A stretch of DNA of 64,000 bases from assembly GCA_037447655.1 (NCBI GenBank), contig JBBHKE010000195.1, forward strand, positions 16,267 to 80,266. Direction: 5' to 3'. The notes beneath the pieces were generated by a model. The model was not told the DNA's origin and ran no database searches. It worked only from the letters and a program-made list of their open reading frames with translations. This stretch comes from Zygnema cylindricum. Its lineage: Eukaryota; Streptophyta; Zygnematophyceae; Zygnematales; Zygnemataceae. The position numbers were made by a program, and so were the translations under genes. This document shows, in pieces, positions 12,201 through 24,077 of this stretch (within the stretch, counting starts at the first letter, position 1; each line of letters begins with the position of its first letter).

Positions 12201-13308
12201 TTATAAAAATTCTCGATGTGACAAAGAAGTCTCACATATCCCTTCTGGTTGTTTGCAATATGGATATGTCCTCCATTGTGAACCACAACCAAGGCAAGCC
12301 CAAAGAGGGTTTCCGGGAGAATCGGTCAAATGGTCTCCTCCGAGTAATAATCGTTCCTCCCGTAAACCGGCCACAAGCCTCCCGGATGGAAATCCGTAAA
12401 CAATAGGGACAAAACGAGCGACTGCAGAGAGAGAGAGGGAGAGGGAGAGGGAGAGCATGAGGACGAGGGAGAGGGAGAGGGAGAAAAGAAAAAGAAAGGG
12501 AGAGGGAGAGGGAGAAAGAGAGCGAAAGGGAGAGGGGGGGAGAGGGAAACGGGGGGAGAGAGAGGGAGAGAAAGAGGGGAGAGGGAGGGAGAGGGGGTAT
12601 AAATTTTCACACTTGAAAAAAAGCAAAAAAAAAACTTAAAACGAAAAATAAAAAACAAAAAAAAAATCGAAAACAAAAACGAAAAAATAAAATAAAGCTA
12701 TTTTTTTGTCCGGCACTTGGAGCTAATTTACCTGTACAGTGTGGACAGGTGGCAGTCCGTTCGCACGCCAGCTGTCCCTGGAAGATTCCCCACCATCCCT
12801 GCCTCCCCGCTATCTCCACCCACGACTCTACCATAGAATCGCTACCACTTGTCATCTTTTCACTCCGCGACATCTCTTTCCAAGAACCTTCTTTTCTTAT
12901 TACTTCCTCTTCTTGTATTATTCCCTCTTCTTTTATTATTCGCTCTCCTTTTATTATTTGCTCTTCTTTTATTTTTTTCTCTGCTTTCATTATTCCATCT
13001 CCTATAATCATCCCCCCTTCTTTTGTTTTTTTCTTTCCTTTTTCTCTTCCCTCATCTTGAATACAATTCTTAAACATCCACTCTCGATTATCGTCGGATT
13101 CTCGACTCTCGATTGACGACAGCTGTCGCTCGACAGACTGTACCGCGAGATTTCCCCATCTTTTTTTGTAAAGGGCTTTCCATAGGTTGTCAGAAAGGGC
13201 CAATTTGTGTAACTCTGTACAAGATGCTGCCACGTGGCAGAGATCCTGAGGGCTGAGGAGAGAGAGAGTTGAATCCAAAACACCTTCCGGAAGTTGTAAG
13301 AAGTCCAC
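12201..13308 (-). CDS. F-box protein with C-terminal Cys-pair domain (5' exon missing)
   Basis: Two exons join in phase: 13308-12732 (acceptor TTTGCCAG, donor GTAAAT) and 12421-12201 (acceptor CTCTGCAG, stop TAA). The first begins VDFLQLPEGVLDSTLSLL and continues through LCHVAASC to LWKALYKKRWG, a standard F-box that would bind Skp1 in an SCF ubiquitin ligase. A lysine/glutamate-rich stretch with an IIKEE-like heptad follows, then WWGIFQGQLACERTATCPHC. The second exon supplies VPIVYGFPSGRL, LLLGGDHL and WACLGCGSQW. The CPHC and CLGC pairs suggest a zinc ribbon. The 5' end is missing: the exon starts after an AG with a GTG codon and no nearby ATG. The intron (12422-12731) is GA-rich on plus, that is CT-rich on the sense strand. 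I cannot name the subfamily or the substrate. Confidence 0.75.
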
Positions 13309-14390
13309 CTGGCAAATCCTAGCCCAGCACCGTTTTGAAGAGTTTATTATTGTTGCGCTGTTTACTATAATTACTGCATCACATTATTGAATTATTATTA
13401 TTGCATAACACATAATCGAATATCATTTAATTGAATATTTTTATTGCATTATTTATTATTATAAACACATTTGAGTTCACTAAGTTCTTCCTTTAAGATG
13501 GAACTTTATTGCATTACCAATTATTATTGCACTATTAAATATTATTGTAATTATTGCATTTATTGAACTACTATTCATCATTATTGCATTCATAAATTCA
13601 TCATAAATCTCTTCTTTGATGATGGGAATTCATTGCAATAATTTTTAGCTATGATTGCACTGGGTTCATAAATATCTCCTTTTTTTAAATGGGAATTTAA
13701 GTTAATGAACAATCCAAAATCCCATTTTAATTCCTTGAATGTCATTTGGTTTATAAATATGAATGCCTCGAAAACCCGAGCTTCTAAGAAAATAAAAAAA
13801 ACGGTTTAAAAAAGTAGAAGAATGTGGGAGGTAAAAGGACAAAATGTCATAAAAAGACAATATGTCATGAAAGACAAAATGCCACAATAACAAAATGTTG
13901 CAAAATGACAAAACATCACACAGGAATAAAATGTCAATGTGATATGAAAATCAAATAAACTAACACATTAATTCCTTTTATATCAAATCAAAAAATAAAA
14001 AGCCATTTCTTAACACAAAAAAATAATGAGATTTCTTCAAAAAGTAGAATGTATACCAAAGTGATGAAACTATTAAAGTCATTCTGAAGTAATTATAGAA
14101 AAAACCATTTTTTTTAATTCTTCCCCCAAATTTTAACCTCCTTTTTATAGAAAAACCCTAAAAAATTAGGGTTTGTCTAAAGTTTCTAAAAAAAATGATA
14201 ACTTTTTTTCATCCTTCTCTCACCTGAGTGGCCCCAGTCTCTGTATCAGATCCCACCTCCCCTGCTTGACACGTGTCAGCAGTGTAATCCGTACAGGCTC
14301 CATCAAAAGGACGAGTAGGAGGGAGATGAGGAGGAGAGCGGGGGGAGGGAGGAGAGCAGGGGGAGGGAGGAGGGAGGGGAGAGAGAGAAG
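13309..14390. other. AT-rich stretch upstream of the F-box exon
   Basis: Dominated by ATTATTGCAT-type repeats (13330-13620), CAAAATG(T/A)CA-type repeats (13840-13935) and a GA-rich tract running into the N gap. A minus-strand start-like exon at 14309-14229 has a good GTGAGA donor but its phase does not fit the F-box exon. Confidence 0.4.
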
Positions 14391-14400
14391 NNNNNNNNNN
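14391..14400. other. Assembly gap (10 N)
   Basis: Ten N placeholders that follow a purine-rich low-complexity tract, a typical place for an assembly break. True distance across the gap is unknown. Confidence 0.99.
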
Positions 14401-16500
14401 TTATTTTGCGTAACGTTTCATACTTAATGCAATTGTTATGCGGAAAGGTCTGTGGTAATACAAAACCTTTTGCTTATTTTTAAGTGTTGCCAAAAGACAT
14501 GTTGTCTAACCTTTTGAACCCATGAAGATTTTAAATTTAAAAGTGTTTCAATAACACAAGAGTTTGGAAATTAGGTTAGATGGAGTTCAGCTTTTCCAGG
14601 GAGAGGAGAATGTGAGACCAAAACATAATGGTGTCTGGAAAGGCGTATTGTTAACGTAATTCATACTTTGCAATGCGTTTTATTAAATTCCTCTTTTTTT
14701 TCTTCTTCTTCCTCCTCTTCTTCCTCTTCTGTAATTGTAGCAAAGATTCTCCGTACACGGTTTTCAAGTGTCCCAAAGCGTAAATACGAAATCGTTACTA
14801 AGTCTGTGACGATTGTATGCGCCGATAATGCATATGACAGTTGTCAACGTCTACAATCTGTGTTGTCGCATCGTATTTCTTGTAACTGCTCGTGACATTG
14901 CATATCTTTGCGTGACATTGTAGACGTACAACTGTCCAACTTGTGTTGTTCACGATTGAAGAAGATGCCTTTGCCTTTGCGTCTCCTGTCCGATCGTCAA
15001 ATATTGTTTGTCGTACGTCAGCATCTGCTTTACCTCAGTAACTGTCGCATGTTGTTAAAAACTTGGGGTATATATATATTGTACAGTTGTGAATCCACCC
15101 GCGGTCCCAAGACAATCTGTCATGCCGTGGCCGAGGCCCTCGCAGCAATGATTAAAGTTGATGGGAGTCTTCAAACTCCCAATCCCCAAGTTTTTAACAA
15201 CGTGCAACACATATATATATATATATATACACATATGCTCACACATACACACACAACACCTATATACGAGTCATACATATAGCTGGTTGATATGCATTCA
15301 ACAATCCTCAAAGCTTCCTTCGCTCCAAACATATCGGTTGTGCAACCAGGAGTCATTGAATTTTGAGGCTTTCGAGGTCCTGATAGATTGTCCGTCCGAC
15401 ATACTGGTTTTTCCCAATGTCATAAAACATTTTTTTTTGCCCCATTAGAAGACCGTTTAGGCTCCCGTGGCTTTCATCGAGGAAAACACCGACTGGCAAC
15501 AATTTTATCATATCTCTACAGACCTGAGAATAGATACTAAAATCTTGTACTAAAATCACACTAAAGATCTGATCTGGCCCAATTTGTAACACCGATAAAC
15601 AAAAAATGACATCAGTACTAGGCAGTAAACTGGAATATTACACGCCTCTCAAAAAAAAACATAAAGACAATTATTTTGAAGAAACTTATGTATGGATAGA
15701 TTATCCCCGTTGATCGTTTACTGGATATTATTGAAGCAAAAAAAGACGCACAAATAATAAAGACCAAATTTTCATATTTCCATTTAGCAAACCATTTCTA
15801 GGAGTACAAAAATTCACAATCTCAGCTTTATTTATCAGAATCGATATCATACATGGGTGACATGGGTCACATGTGAACAATCTTTAGGTTCCAAAAAATC
15901 TCAAATTTCTACACACAACACAACATCAGTTCCACTTTTTGGGGAAAAGTTGTGACTTGGTGTTTAGAAAGTGCCAATCCCGATTCGTAACACATTGATT
16001 TACAAAAACCGTCGATTCGGGAACAAATATCCGTTTCAAATATGTGAACGATTTTCCAACCACGAAAAAGAAAACCCCAATCCCGATTCTTTTAAAATGT
16101 CGCGTTACAAAAATTCCGGTCCAAATGTTGGTTCCAATATACGTCCATGAACTTTTATCGACATTTTAAACCTCGATTGAAAATAAATGTTGATTCCAGT
16201 CCAAAAATATGTATATTTTTCAATTTCAAATATGTATCTATGAAGTTTTAACGACGTCTTAAAAAGTCGATTTAACAAAAAATGTCGATCCAAAAAATTG
16301 TTCACATATTGGTTCAAATATTGTATCAAATATGTAAATGGTTTTTTAACCACATAGCCGCAAACATGACTCCGGGAGGTTTTGGAAGCGAACCATCGGC
16401 CACAAATTGGTCAATTTGAGAAATTGGTAAACCCACCACATCGATAAACTGTCACATAAACCATAGGAGTTTAAGTTAAGAGAAGGAAGGAGTCAAGGAG
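14401..16500. other. No gene recognised; dispersed TTGTAGACGT repeats and a small fold-back
   Basis: At 14800-14940 lies a copy of a dispersed repeat with GTGACATTGTAGACGT-like motifs that also occurs at 45.8, 47.2, 48.2 and 49.0 kb. A (TA)n/(CA)n microsatellite sits at 15212-15257. The remainder is AT-rich with no convincing coding signal. Confidence 0.4.
15051..15201. repeat. Fold-back element with 18-bp perfect inverted repeats
   Basis: GTTGTTAAAAACTTGGGG at 15051-15068 is repeated as its exact reverse complement at 15184-15201. Between the arms is a shorter hairpin, GGGAGT..ACTCCC. The right arm runs into a TA microsatellite. It may be a tiny MITE, but no target duplication is obvious. 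Confidence 0.6.
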
Positions 16501-16519
16501 TTCTAGAGGGAGGAAGGAA

Positions 16520-16605
16520 GTTGAGAAATTTAGGAAGGGAGGGAGCGAAGGAGGGCGGGAGAGGGCGAGGGAGGGAGAGGGAGAGGGGGGAGAGGAGAGG
16601 AGAGG

Positions 16606-16660
<55 letters not shown>
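16520..16660 (+). repeat. (GA)n purine tract
   Basis: Nearly pure GA repeats on the plus strand, that is CT on the strand of the NUDT14-like gene. It probably lies in or near that gene's unresolved 3' portion. Confidence 0.7.
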
Positions 16661-16981
16661 CAGTTCGAGCAGTTGGATGTCGAAACATCATCAAAACAGT
16701 GTATTTACTAACACGTTGGTTAATTTGTGGATGTTTTTGGCTAACTTCTTTTTTAACATATCGCAAATTCGTGTGGAAAAAAGAAAAGGAAAAAGAAGCA
16801 AAAAGTAAAAAAACAAAGAAAGAACATCTACCACAATTGAAAATTGATTTTCCTTCTGAGCTTTTGGATACGCAAAACACTTGAATTCCCCTTTCTCTTT
16901 TTATCCCGATGGTGGATTAAATCTAAAAAACACAAAAAAACCCTAAAAATAAAAAATAGAAAAAAATATAAGTTGACTGAC

Positions 16982-18030
16982 CTCTGCCTCATCAAGATTT
17001 CCGCCTCCATTAGAAATCCGTTGTTTTTCGTCTACCTATACACCAAAGTACATTTTACATCAAAACAATGTCAATTACGATTGAATATTAAACGAGGTAT
17101 TAAACTTGACCAAAAACGAGGCAAAGAGTTTGACTGTAAAACGAGGTAGGGGATGAGGGGTGAGAAAAAAAGGGTGATTCAGGAGAAAGAGAGAAACAGA
17201 CAGGAAGCGATAAGGGCACAAGGAAAAGAAAAAAAGCTAAACATATAGAATTATAGGAAGGAGAAGGAAAAAGGAAGAGGGTGGGAAGGGGAAATAGAAG
17301 TAGTTTTATTTTTCTTTGTCTTTTTCGTTTTTGTTTAGCGTTGACCATTGATTAAAACCTCCACACATACATATACAAAAACATATTTATACTATATATA
17401 TACACACAGACATACACACAGACATGTATACATATATATCTGTATTTACCAAAATATAAATATTGGAAAGGTTCACCAATGCAATTCAAGAGCTCATCAA
17501 CATTGTTTAAACTTATTACTTCAAAAAGTTTCATTAAAACCCAAAAAAGAGGTCCAAAAAAAAAAGAAATCTATGCATCACTTCAATCTATCATTTGAAA
17601 TTTTGTAATAAAAAAACCCGATAAAGAGTTACAAAAGAACGACAAATTTCGACATCCTTTCAAATCGTTCAACTAGTTCAAATTGTTCAAATCGTTTCGA
17701 TATTTGAAAGTTTTTAATTAACAACTTTCATAAAGAGGTCCAAAAGAAAAATAGAAATTTCAGTTTTTATTTTTTTTAAAACTTACCTCGGCGTAAAAAT
17801 AGGTTTGGAGAGCACCACTAATTCCTACAGCTGTAAGTCCACAAGCAATTTTTTTAAGAGAATTTTCCGATAAGTCGTATCCCACCTCCTCTCTCACTTC
17901 TTCCTGCCCATCGATCCCTCCCAAGTTACAAACACAAATTGTGGAAGAAAACGACTTCCTCCTCTCTCTCTCTGTCTCTCTTTCTCCCCCTCTCTCCCCC
18001 TTTTTTTTGCCGCAATAGCTTCCTCCACTA

Positions 18031-18061
<31 letters not shown>

Positions 18062-19557
18062 TCTCTCTCGCTTCTCTCGCCTTTCTCCTCGCACCTCTTC
18101 TTTTCTGAAAACAGCTTTTTACTTTCCTACTTGTCTCCCTCTTTCACTTCCCTTTTTTGAAAACATTTTGCTTCTCCTTGCTTCTCTCCCTCTCCCTCTC
18201 CCCTCTTCCTCTTCCCCCTCTCATATTTTACCCCTCTTCTCCTTGTTTCTCTCTTCTCTTTTCTTTATATTTTTTATTCTTAAACAGAGAGATTAACTTG
18301 CACTTTCACTATTTGCACAAATTCCTAAACTTATCTCTCTTTCTCTTCCTTATCTTTTCGGAGACAGCTTCCACCTCTCTCCTCTCTCCCTCGCAATCTT
18401 CTTTTCTTCTTTTTTTATTCTTAAACAGAGAGAGATCAAGTTGCACCTTCGCAACTTCAACAAACTCCTCCACTTCTCTCTCTCTCCCTCTCTCTCTCCC
18501 TCTCTCTCTCGCTCTCTCTTCCTCTTGCTTTTGAGAGCAGCTACCATCCTCTCTCCTCTTTCCTCTCTCCCTCTTCCTCTCTTCTTTTCTTCGAATTTCT
18601 ACTCTTAAACAGAGAGATAAATTTGCACCTTTGCTATTTCAACAAGTTCCTTTCCAGGTTTGTCCACAATCCCTAAAAACCCCACAAGAAACACCAATTA
18701 AAAGTGGGTAAACTCTCCCTCTCCCTCTCCCCCTCTCCCTCAACTCTACCTCTCCCTCTCCCCCTCTCCCCCCCTCCCCATCCCCTCCCCCTCCCCTTCC
18801 CCTCCCTCTCCCCCTCCCCCTCGATCCTCTTCTCAACACTAATTCTCAACACAGTCTTCATTCATAGGTAGGATGAGTATCCACTAAAAGACAAAAGAAA
18901 AAAGAACAGTGGAAAAAGAAAAAGAAATTCTTAAATTGAAGAAGTCATTGTAAAAATAAAGGAGTTGTAAAAATAAGAAAAAACTTGAGAAAATAAAAAG
19001 AAGGAACAAATCGTGAAAATAAAGAAGAGGAAGATGAAAAAAAAAAAAAAAAAAAATAGTAAAAAAAAAAAAAAATAAAAAAAAAAAAAAAAAAAAAAGG
19101 CAATGTGAAAATAAAGAAGAATCTGCAAAAATAAAGAAGAAATCGTGAACGTAAAGGAGAAAGTGGGAAAATAAAGAAGAAATTGTAAGAAAAAACCATT
19201 GAATTGATTGAAACCATTGAAATAATAATAATGATAAAAAAAAAAAGTACCTGCACAAAGTTCATAAGTAAATCCGAGAGAAATCGGGACAGCTGGCGAT
19301 GTCAAATCCCTGTTTTATTTTTAATTTTTTTTAGACCCAAAAATGTTTTTTAGTCTCAATATATTTTTTTTAGTCCCAATATGTTTATTTAATCAGAATG
19401 GTTATTTTAGTCCTAATTTGGTTTTCTGGTCCCAAATATATATTTTAATCCCAAGATTATCTTTGGTCACTATGAATGGGAGAGGGGAAGGGAGAGGGAG
19501 AGAGAGTGAGAGAGGGAGAGGGGGAGGGAGGGGGAGAGGGAGAGGGAAAGGGGGACA

Positions 19558-19637
<80 letters not shown>

Positions 19638-20828
19638 CTCTCTGAAGGAGAAGCTGTCAAAGCACTAGTAGCTGCGAGAAGAGCGGCAGCATATACGGCC
19701 GGCCGACGAAACTGACGAACCTGTGACAAAAGTCACGTTTTGTCCTTTTTAAAATACTTGCCAGGTGTCAAATTTTCACATTATTCTCAACCTTTAAGTT
19801 TTTACATTTTTCTTTTACATTTTTCTACTTCACGTTTTTTCAAATTTACATAAAGTTTTGTTAAAAAATGAGATTGCAAAAAGGAGGGTCCATTTGTCTT
19901 TTAGAGGTTTTTTTAAAGAGACAATTTTTTTACAGAAGATAACTGTTTTCCCATTGTCTTTTTTACAGGTTTTTTTAGAGATGATTTTCTTACAGTTCCA
20001 GATAATATTTTTACATACTAGTTTTTTACATATTATTTTAATGACCATATTTTATGGCACATCAAAGAAGAAGCAATTTTTTAATTCATTTCAATTTTTC
20101 AAAAAAAAAAAAAAAAAAAATATTATTATTACTGTTATTATTATTCTTTTTCAATATGAATATTTATCATTTTTTTTCTCTTTAGTCTTAAATATGACAA
20201 AAATATGATTTTTATTAATAATAACAGAAAAAACCTCACCAGCAAAAGAGCCTGGAGCTCTGAAAAATAAAAAAAGGGGAGAAAAAAAACATGTAAGCCA
20301 AAAACCCAAACAGTAAATTAATTAGTCTTAAGGCTCTTGCAAAAAAAATGGACTTTTCATGAGGAGAGAGGAGAGAGAGAGATAGAGAGGAGAGAGAGAA
20401 GATAGAGAGAAGAGAGAAGGAGAAAAAAGGATAGGAGATTGGAGAGAGGAGATTGGAGAGAGGAGAGAAGAGAGAGGAGAGGAGGAGAGAGGAGAGGAGT
20501 GGAGAGAAGAGTGGAGTGAGAATCAAGAGAGAGGAGAGAGGAGAAGAGAGAATAGAGAGGAGAGAGAGAAAAGGGAGAGGGAGAAGGAGAGAGAGGGGGA
20601 GAGAGAGATCGGGAGAGGGACTGTAATCAAGACTAATACAATGGTATATAAAAATAGATTCACATATCAACTCTTTGCTTAATACAATGGTATATTTTTC
20701 CAATTATAATTTCTAATGTTGTAAACAGAAGTAGGGGACTTAAAAAGTTAATGTGGTCCAGAGTTATCACAGTGACAGCCGTAAAAAAAACACAAAAAGA
20801 ATATCTTTTTGACAAATGGATTTTTCTA

Positions 20829-20860
<32 letters not shown>

Positions 20861-22562
20861 CCTCTCTCTCTCCCTCTGTCTTTCCACCTCTCCCTCTCTT
20901 TCCCTCTCTCTCCCTCTCTTTCCCTCTCTCTCTTATTTTCCGTCTTTGCAAAAAAAACATACCTTTGTGGTAGAGGATAATGGATACTGAAGGGTGAGAA
21001 ACAACCATATCCCACCGTCTTTTCTGTCGCACTTTACAAATGTAGACAAATTAGGTTTTCAGAGAGAAAGAGAGAGAGAGGGAGAAGGAACAATTTTTGT
21101 TTAACACTTTCAGATGTCAGAGAAATCAGAGTTTCAAAAAGAAACCTTTTTGTAACACATTTACATGCTAGACAAATTAGAGTTTCTCAGAACTTTTTGG
21201 AACAGATTTACATGTCATGTAAAACATTTTCGTAACTATTGTCGACGTATAATAGTGAAAAATCATAAGTGGAACTCGGGTATAGAGCTATTGATCAGCA
21301 AAAGAATTTGTTTCCCCTTCATAAACTTTTTTTTTGTTTTTTTTGTTTTGTACAATTTGTCAAAATCTCAATTACAATCGACCAATCAAAACGTAAGAGT
21401 TCTATACTTCATAGCAATGAAAAATCCCACAACTATGGACTAAAAGAAAAACAAATGCATTTGAGAGGCAAAAAAAAAACAACGAAAAAAAAGAACAAAA
21501 TACCGCGAGAAAGACCACTGCCGAAAAGGGGTACTGGACTCGGAATCACTAAAAAGGGGTAGATTCTCACCCTATTTTCGTGCATAAAATGAACGCTTTG
21601 TGGTTTTACGAAGAGAGAGGCTCCTTCCATGGGTACGACTTGAACCTATTCCGGCCAATTTTTTCTACAATGTTAGTACATTGACCACCACTTTTAAAAA
21701 TCCACATCATTTCTGAACTACATTATTAATATTCAAACTTGCACTACACTGCCTTCCATTATTAAAGGAATTATTAGTGTACATGAGAAATGTATAATAC
21801 TAATTTAGTGTAGGGAGACGTGACAAATTGTAATCTACTCCTTTAAATAGTGTTGTTAACAATTTTTTATGGTTTTCGGCCTTTGTCGCAATTGGCTTAG
21901 TGTTATTAATTCCAAATAACAATTGGTAGCAATATATCGGCTTTACCACAAAAGGTGAAAAACGTATAAATTTTATATATCACTAATTAATAAATTGTAC
22001 AAATTTGAAAAATCACAACAAAATTAGTGTAGATTAACATTAGTTATGCTAGAAAGAGTTTTGCTAAGCCGACCTAAAGAAGCAAATAGCGATCAAAAAT
22101 AAACGATACATATTTGAAGAGGCATATTTTTGAAACTACAAAAATTCTTAACTTAAACGTGAGATAGGAAAATTATGACACTTCAGATTCTTTGGCTCAT
22201 GATTGGAGAGTGGTATATCTTGAAGGAAAAGTGAGAAAAGTTATGATAAGAAAAATCTGAGTTCCTATGCCTAACGTCTATAAACGCAAAACATTAAACT
22301 AAGAATAGATGAATGCAAAAAAATTGATGAAAAAAATAAAATACACACATTTTGTATATTCGCTGCCGCCATCTCAAGGCTTTTCCCTCCCATTTCTATA
22401 AACTGTACACCTGAAAAATACCGAAAAAAACGAAAAAACGAAATAACATTATTTCCTAGTTGTTTTCCATATTTACAACAACAAATACAACAAAACCACA
22501 CTAATTTCAAGCCATTTTTTTTTTCAAACTCACTCACCAGGGACGGAGGCGATAGACGCCAT
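16982..22562 (-). CDS. NUDT14-type Nudix hydrolase (UDP/ADP-sugar pyrophosphatase-like), at least ten exons
   Basis: Ten minus-strand exons join in phase: 22562-22538 (ATG), 22410-22349, 21645-21571, 21023-20963, 20259-20240, 19720-19666, 19292-19251, 18672-18629, 17903-17787 and 17035-16982. Landmarks in order are EGASLFVKPQS, RRWDMVVSHPSVSIILYHK, LLLVRQFRRPAVYA, GFTYELCAGIVDKPG, the Nudix box ending EEVREEVGYD, GISGALQTYFYAEV and NGGGNLDEAE. These follow the NUDT14 family, which cleaves nucleoside-diphosphate sugars to sugar phosphate and NMP. The metal-binding Glu residues of REUxEExGU are present; the usual Arg is Glu, preceded by Lys. The fifth exon is only 20 nt. The junction between the sixth and seventh exons (donor GTGCTT) is the least certain; a longer sixth exon is possible. 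The last exon(s), below 16981, are unresolved, though IQVFCVSKSSEG at about 16870-16835 resembles the expected continuation. Confidence 0.8.
17940..18830 (+). repeat. CT-rich microsatellite tracts
   Basis: Long CTCTCT/CCCTCT tracts on the plus strand inside two introns of the NUDT14-like gene. They are the exception to the rule that CT tracts lie on the sense strand, because this gene is read on minus. Confidence 0.6.
18260..18672 (-). repeat. Tandem decayed duplicates of the Nudix-box exon
   Basis: The motif CTTAAACAGAGAGAT followed by TTGCAC(C/T)TT (plus strand) occurs at about 18279, 18421 and 18605. The last is the donor side of the functional exon 18672-18629. The two others retain reverse-complement remnants of the exon end (one reads EEFVEVAK before a GTGCAA donor) but have lost the 5' half to GA repeats. 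The units are about 145-185 bases apart. Confidence 0.6.
19480..19635 (+). repeat. (GA)n microsatellite
   Basis: Runs of GAGAGG and then uninterrupted GA repeats from about 19561 to 19635. They lie just downstream (on minus) of the sixth exon of the NUDT14-like gene, so are CT-rich in the transcript. Confidence 0.85.
20360..20610 (+). repeat. GA-rich tract in an intron
   Basis: GAGAGAGGA-type repeats between the 20-nt exon and the exon at 21023-20963 of the NUDT14-like gene, CT-rich on the sense strand. Confidence 0.7.
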
Positions 22563-22720
22563 GGTCAGGTCAATAGAAAGAAAACCAGAGAAGGCAGAAA
22601 CAAAAGAGGAGAACCGATTAGGGTTTGAATAGATGATTAGGGTTTCAACATCCAACTTTCGATTAGGGTTTAAAGGGCAATTTAGGGTTTGAAAGTTGAA
22701 TCTGTGAATAAGATAGCTAT
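22563..22720 (-). promoter_or_regulatory. 5' region of the NUDT14-like gene with four telo-box motifs
   Basis: Immediately upstream of the ATG at 22562, the minus strand carries the AAACCCTAA motif four times within about 90 bases (plus-strand TTAGGGTTT near 22617, 22639, 22663 and 22682). Telo-boxes in 5' regions are a known feature of many plant growth and translation genes. Their clustering supports this ATG as a real gene start and a plant-like source. Confidence 0.6.
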
Positions 22721-23908
22721 CGTACGCAAAGTTTAGTACGAAAATACTACAGTACAGTATTCCAGTATTCCTTAGTAGTCAATACAAAAAGTACGAAATT
22801 TAGTACGACGTCACCGAAGTTTGACAGAGTCAATTGGAAGAATGAATGGACGAATCGATCACTGATGTTTGAAGTATCCTTAACATTGGCGTACGGTAAA
22901 TTTAGAAGTGCAAAAACGTGTGCAAACGCTATATCTGGTAACCCCTTACTATGTGCATATTATATTATTCATTATTGTAAACCATACTCATACGCATACG
23001 CATACGCATGCCACATACACATATACTACGCATATAATACGCCAATAACCATGGGCGGAGTACAGTACACCGTGAATCGTTATTAGCCTTATGTACGCTA
23101 TATCGGCACCCCAAAATTTTGGCATTGATACCCGAAATACAGTGATTGAATCTAATTTATCTTTGACATTAATTACGGTTCTAGTAAAATAGCGTCAATG
23201 GTATGACCGTACTGTATTCATTAATAGTGTGGTGTACGGAAGTGGTTTGTTCGTACAACAGTGTACTTCGTTACCGACATCCGTACGGAAATTCTGGTTA
23301 ATTTATGTCGGTCTCATACAGAGCTGTGCTTACAAAATTAGCGGAGTCCAATTTCCAAAATAGGCGTTCGCATACATTCAGACGTTCGTTTTTGTGTGTG
23401 TCAGTGTGAACTGATAACATGTGCACATGCTAAAAACTGTCTATGTTACATAAACGTAATGTTGCCCCACTTACACATGTTGATAGTTGAGTAAAGCTAA
23501 GACTAATACGGTGCCCTTTTAACTCTATTTCCGATCCTGCGAGATTAATAGTATATATGTTTACACTATTAAAGGGTTTTTTAGGGTACATAATGGTAAT
23601 ACCAGACCTTTAAACAAACGAGACGCATATTAGAGTTATGTTTTATTCTAAAATGGGTTATGTTCCACAAAACAACAACAAATTAGTGTCATATTGTGTA
23701 CACATTAGAGTGAATTTACAAAATTTAGAATTGAAAAAACGCGGCGCCTTGAAAACGAGGATCGGTACAAACTAGCGGCATATGCGGACAGAACACAAAA
23801 AATAGATTTTGTGGTCAGACAAATCTCAACCACATCCTCATTTTTTGACCGGCATGCTTTGCAATCTCGCATATGCATTTTTACACGACGTCGCCATTTT
23901 TTTGGCAG
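22721..23908. other. No gene recognised; one end of a TA-family repeat
   Basis: From 23061 the sequence TACAGTACACCGTGAATCGT starts a stretch that matches, in reverse orientation, the right part of the 38971-39183 element (shared TTAGCCTTATGTACGC and ATCGGCACCCCAA). I could not find the partner terminal repeat. A similar internal fragment occurs near 21780-21850. Confidence 0.5.
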
Positions 23909-24077
23909 GATGCGTGTCATCGCCCCGCCGCCTCCTTTAATCTAGCGACATCCAGTAGACTATGGCTCCCTCTATGGTTTACAGCGGCAAGCGTTTGGAA
24001 CGTAATATGGAGGAACAACAATATAGGTCGAGCCAACATCGTCGCTATGTATTTCCGGGATTATTATGAAATCATTG
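23909..24077 (+). CDS. Possible orphan internal exon, unknown product
   Basis: Bounded by TTTTTTTGGCAG and ATTG|GTAAGT, both strong splice signals, and followed by a CT-rich intron-like stretch (24110-24380) on the same strand. One frame is open throughout and reads DACHRPAASFNLATSSRLWL and later WNVIWRNNNIGRANIVAMYF. The Trp-rich content is not noise-like, but I recognise no family. No partner exon was found, so this could be a chance match to splice signals. Confidence 0.35.

Noticed and set aside
14229-14309. Minus-strand start exon reading MEPVRITLLTRVKQGRW with a GTGAGA donor, as possible first exon of the F-box gene
   Set aside because: Its phase (2) does not fit the phase-0 acceptor at 13308, and no bridging exon was found.
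19343-19729. Arg/Glu- and Ser/Leu-rich frames on both strands
   Set aside because: By-products of the (GA)n microsatellite next to a NUDT14 exon.
21600-21650. GGTTCAAGTCGTACC on minus, similar to a tRNA T-arm
   Set aside because: The flanks do not pair as a T-stem, and the segment is the start of an exon of the NUDT14-like gene that joins in phase.
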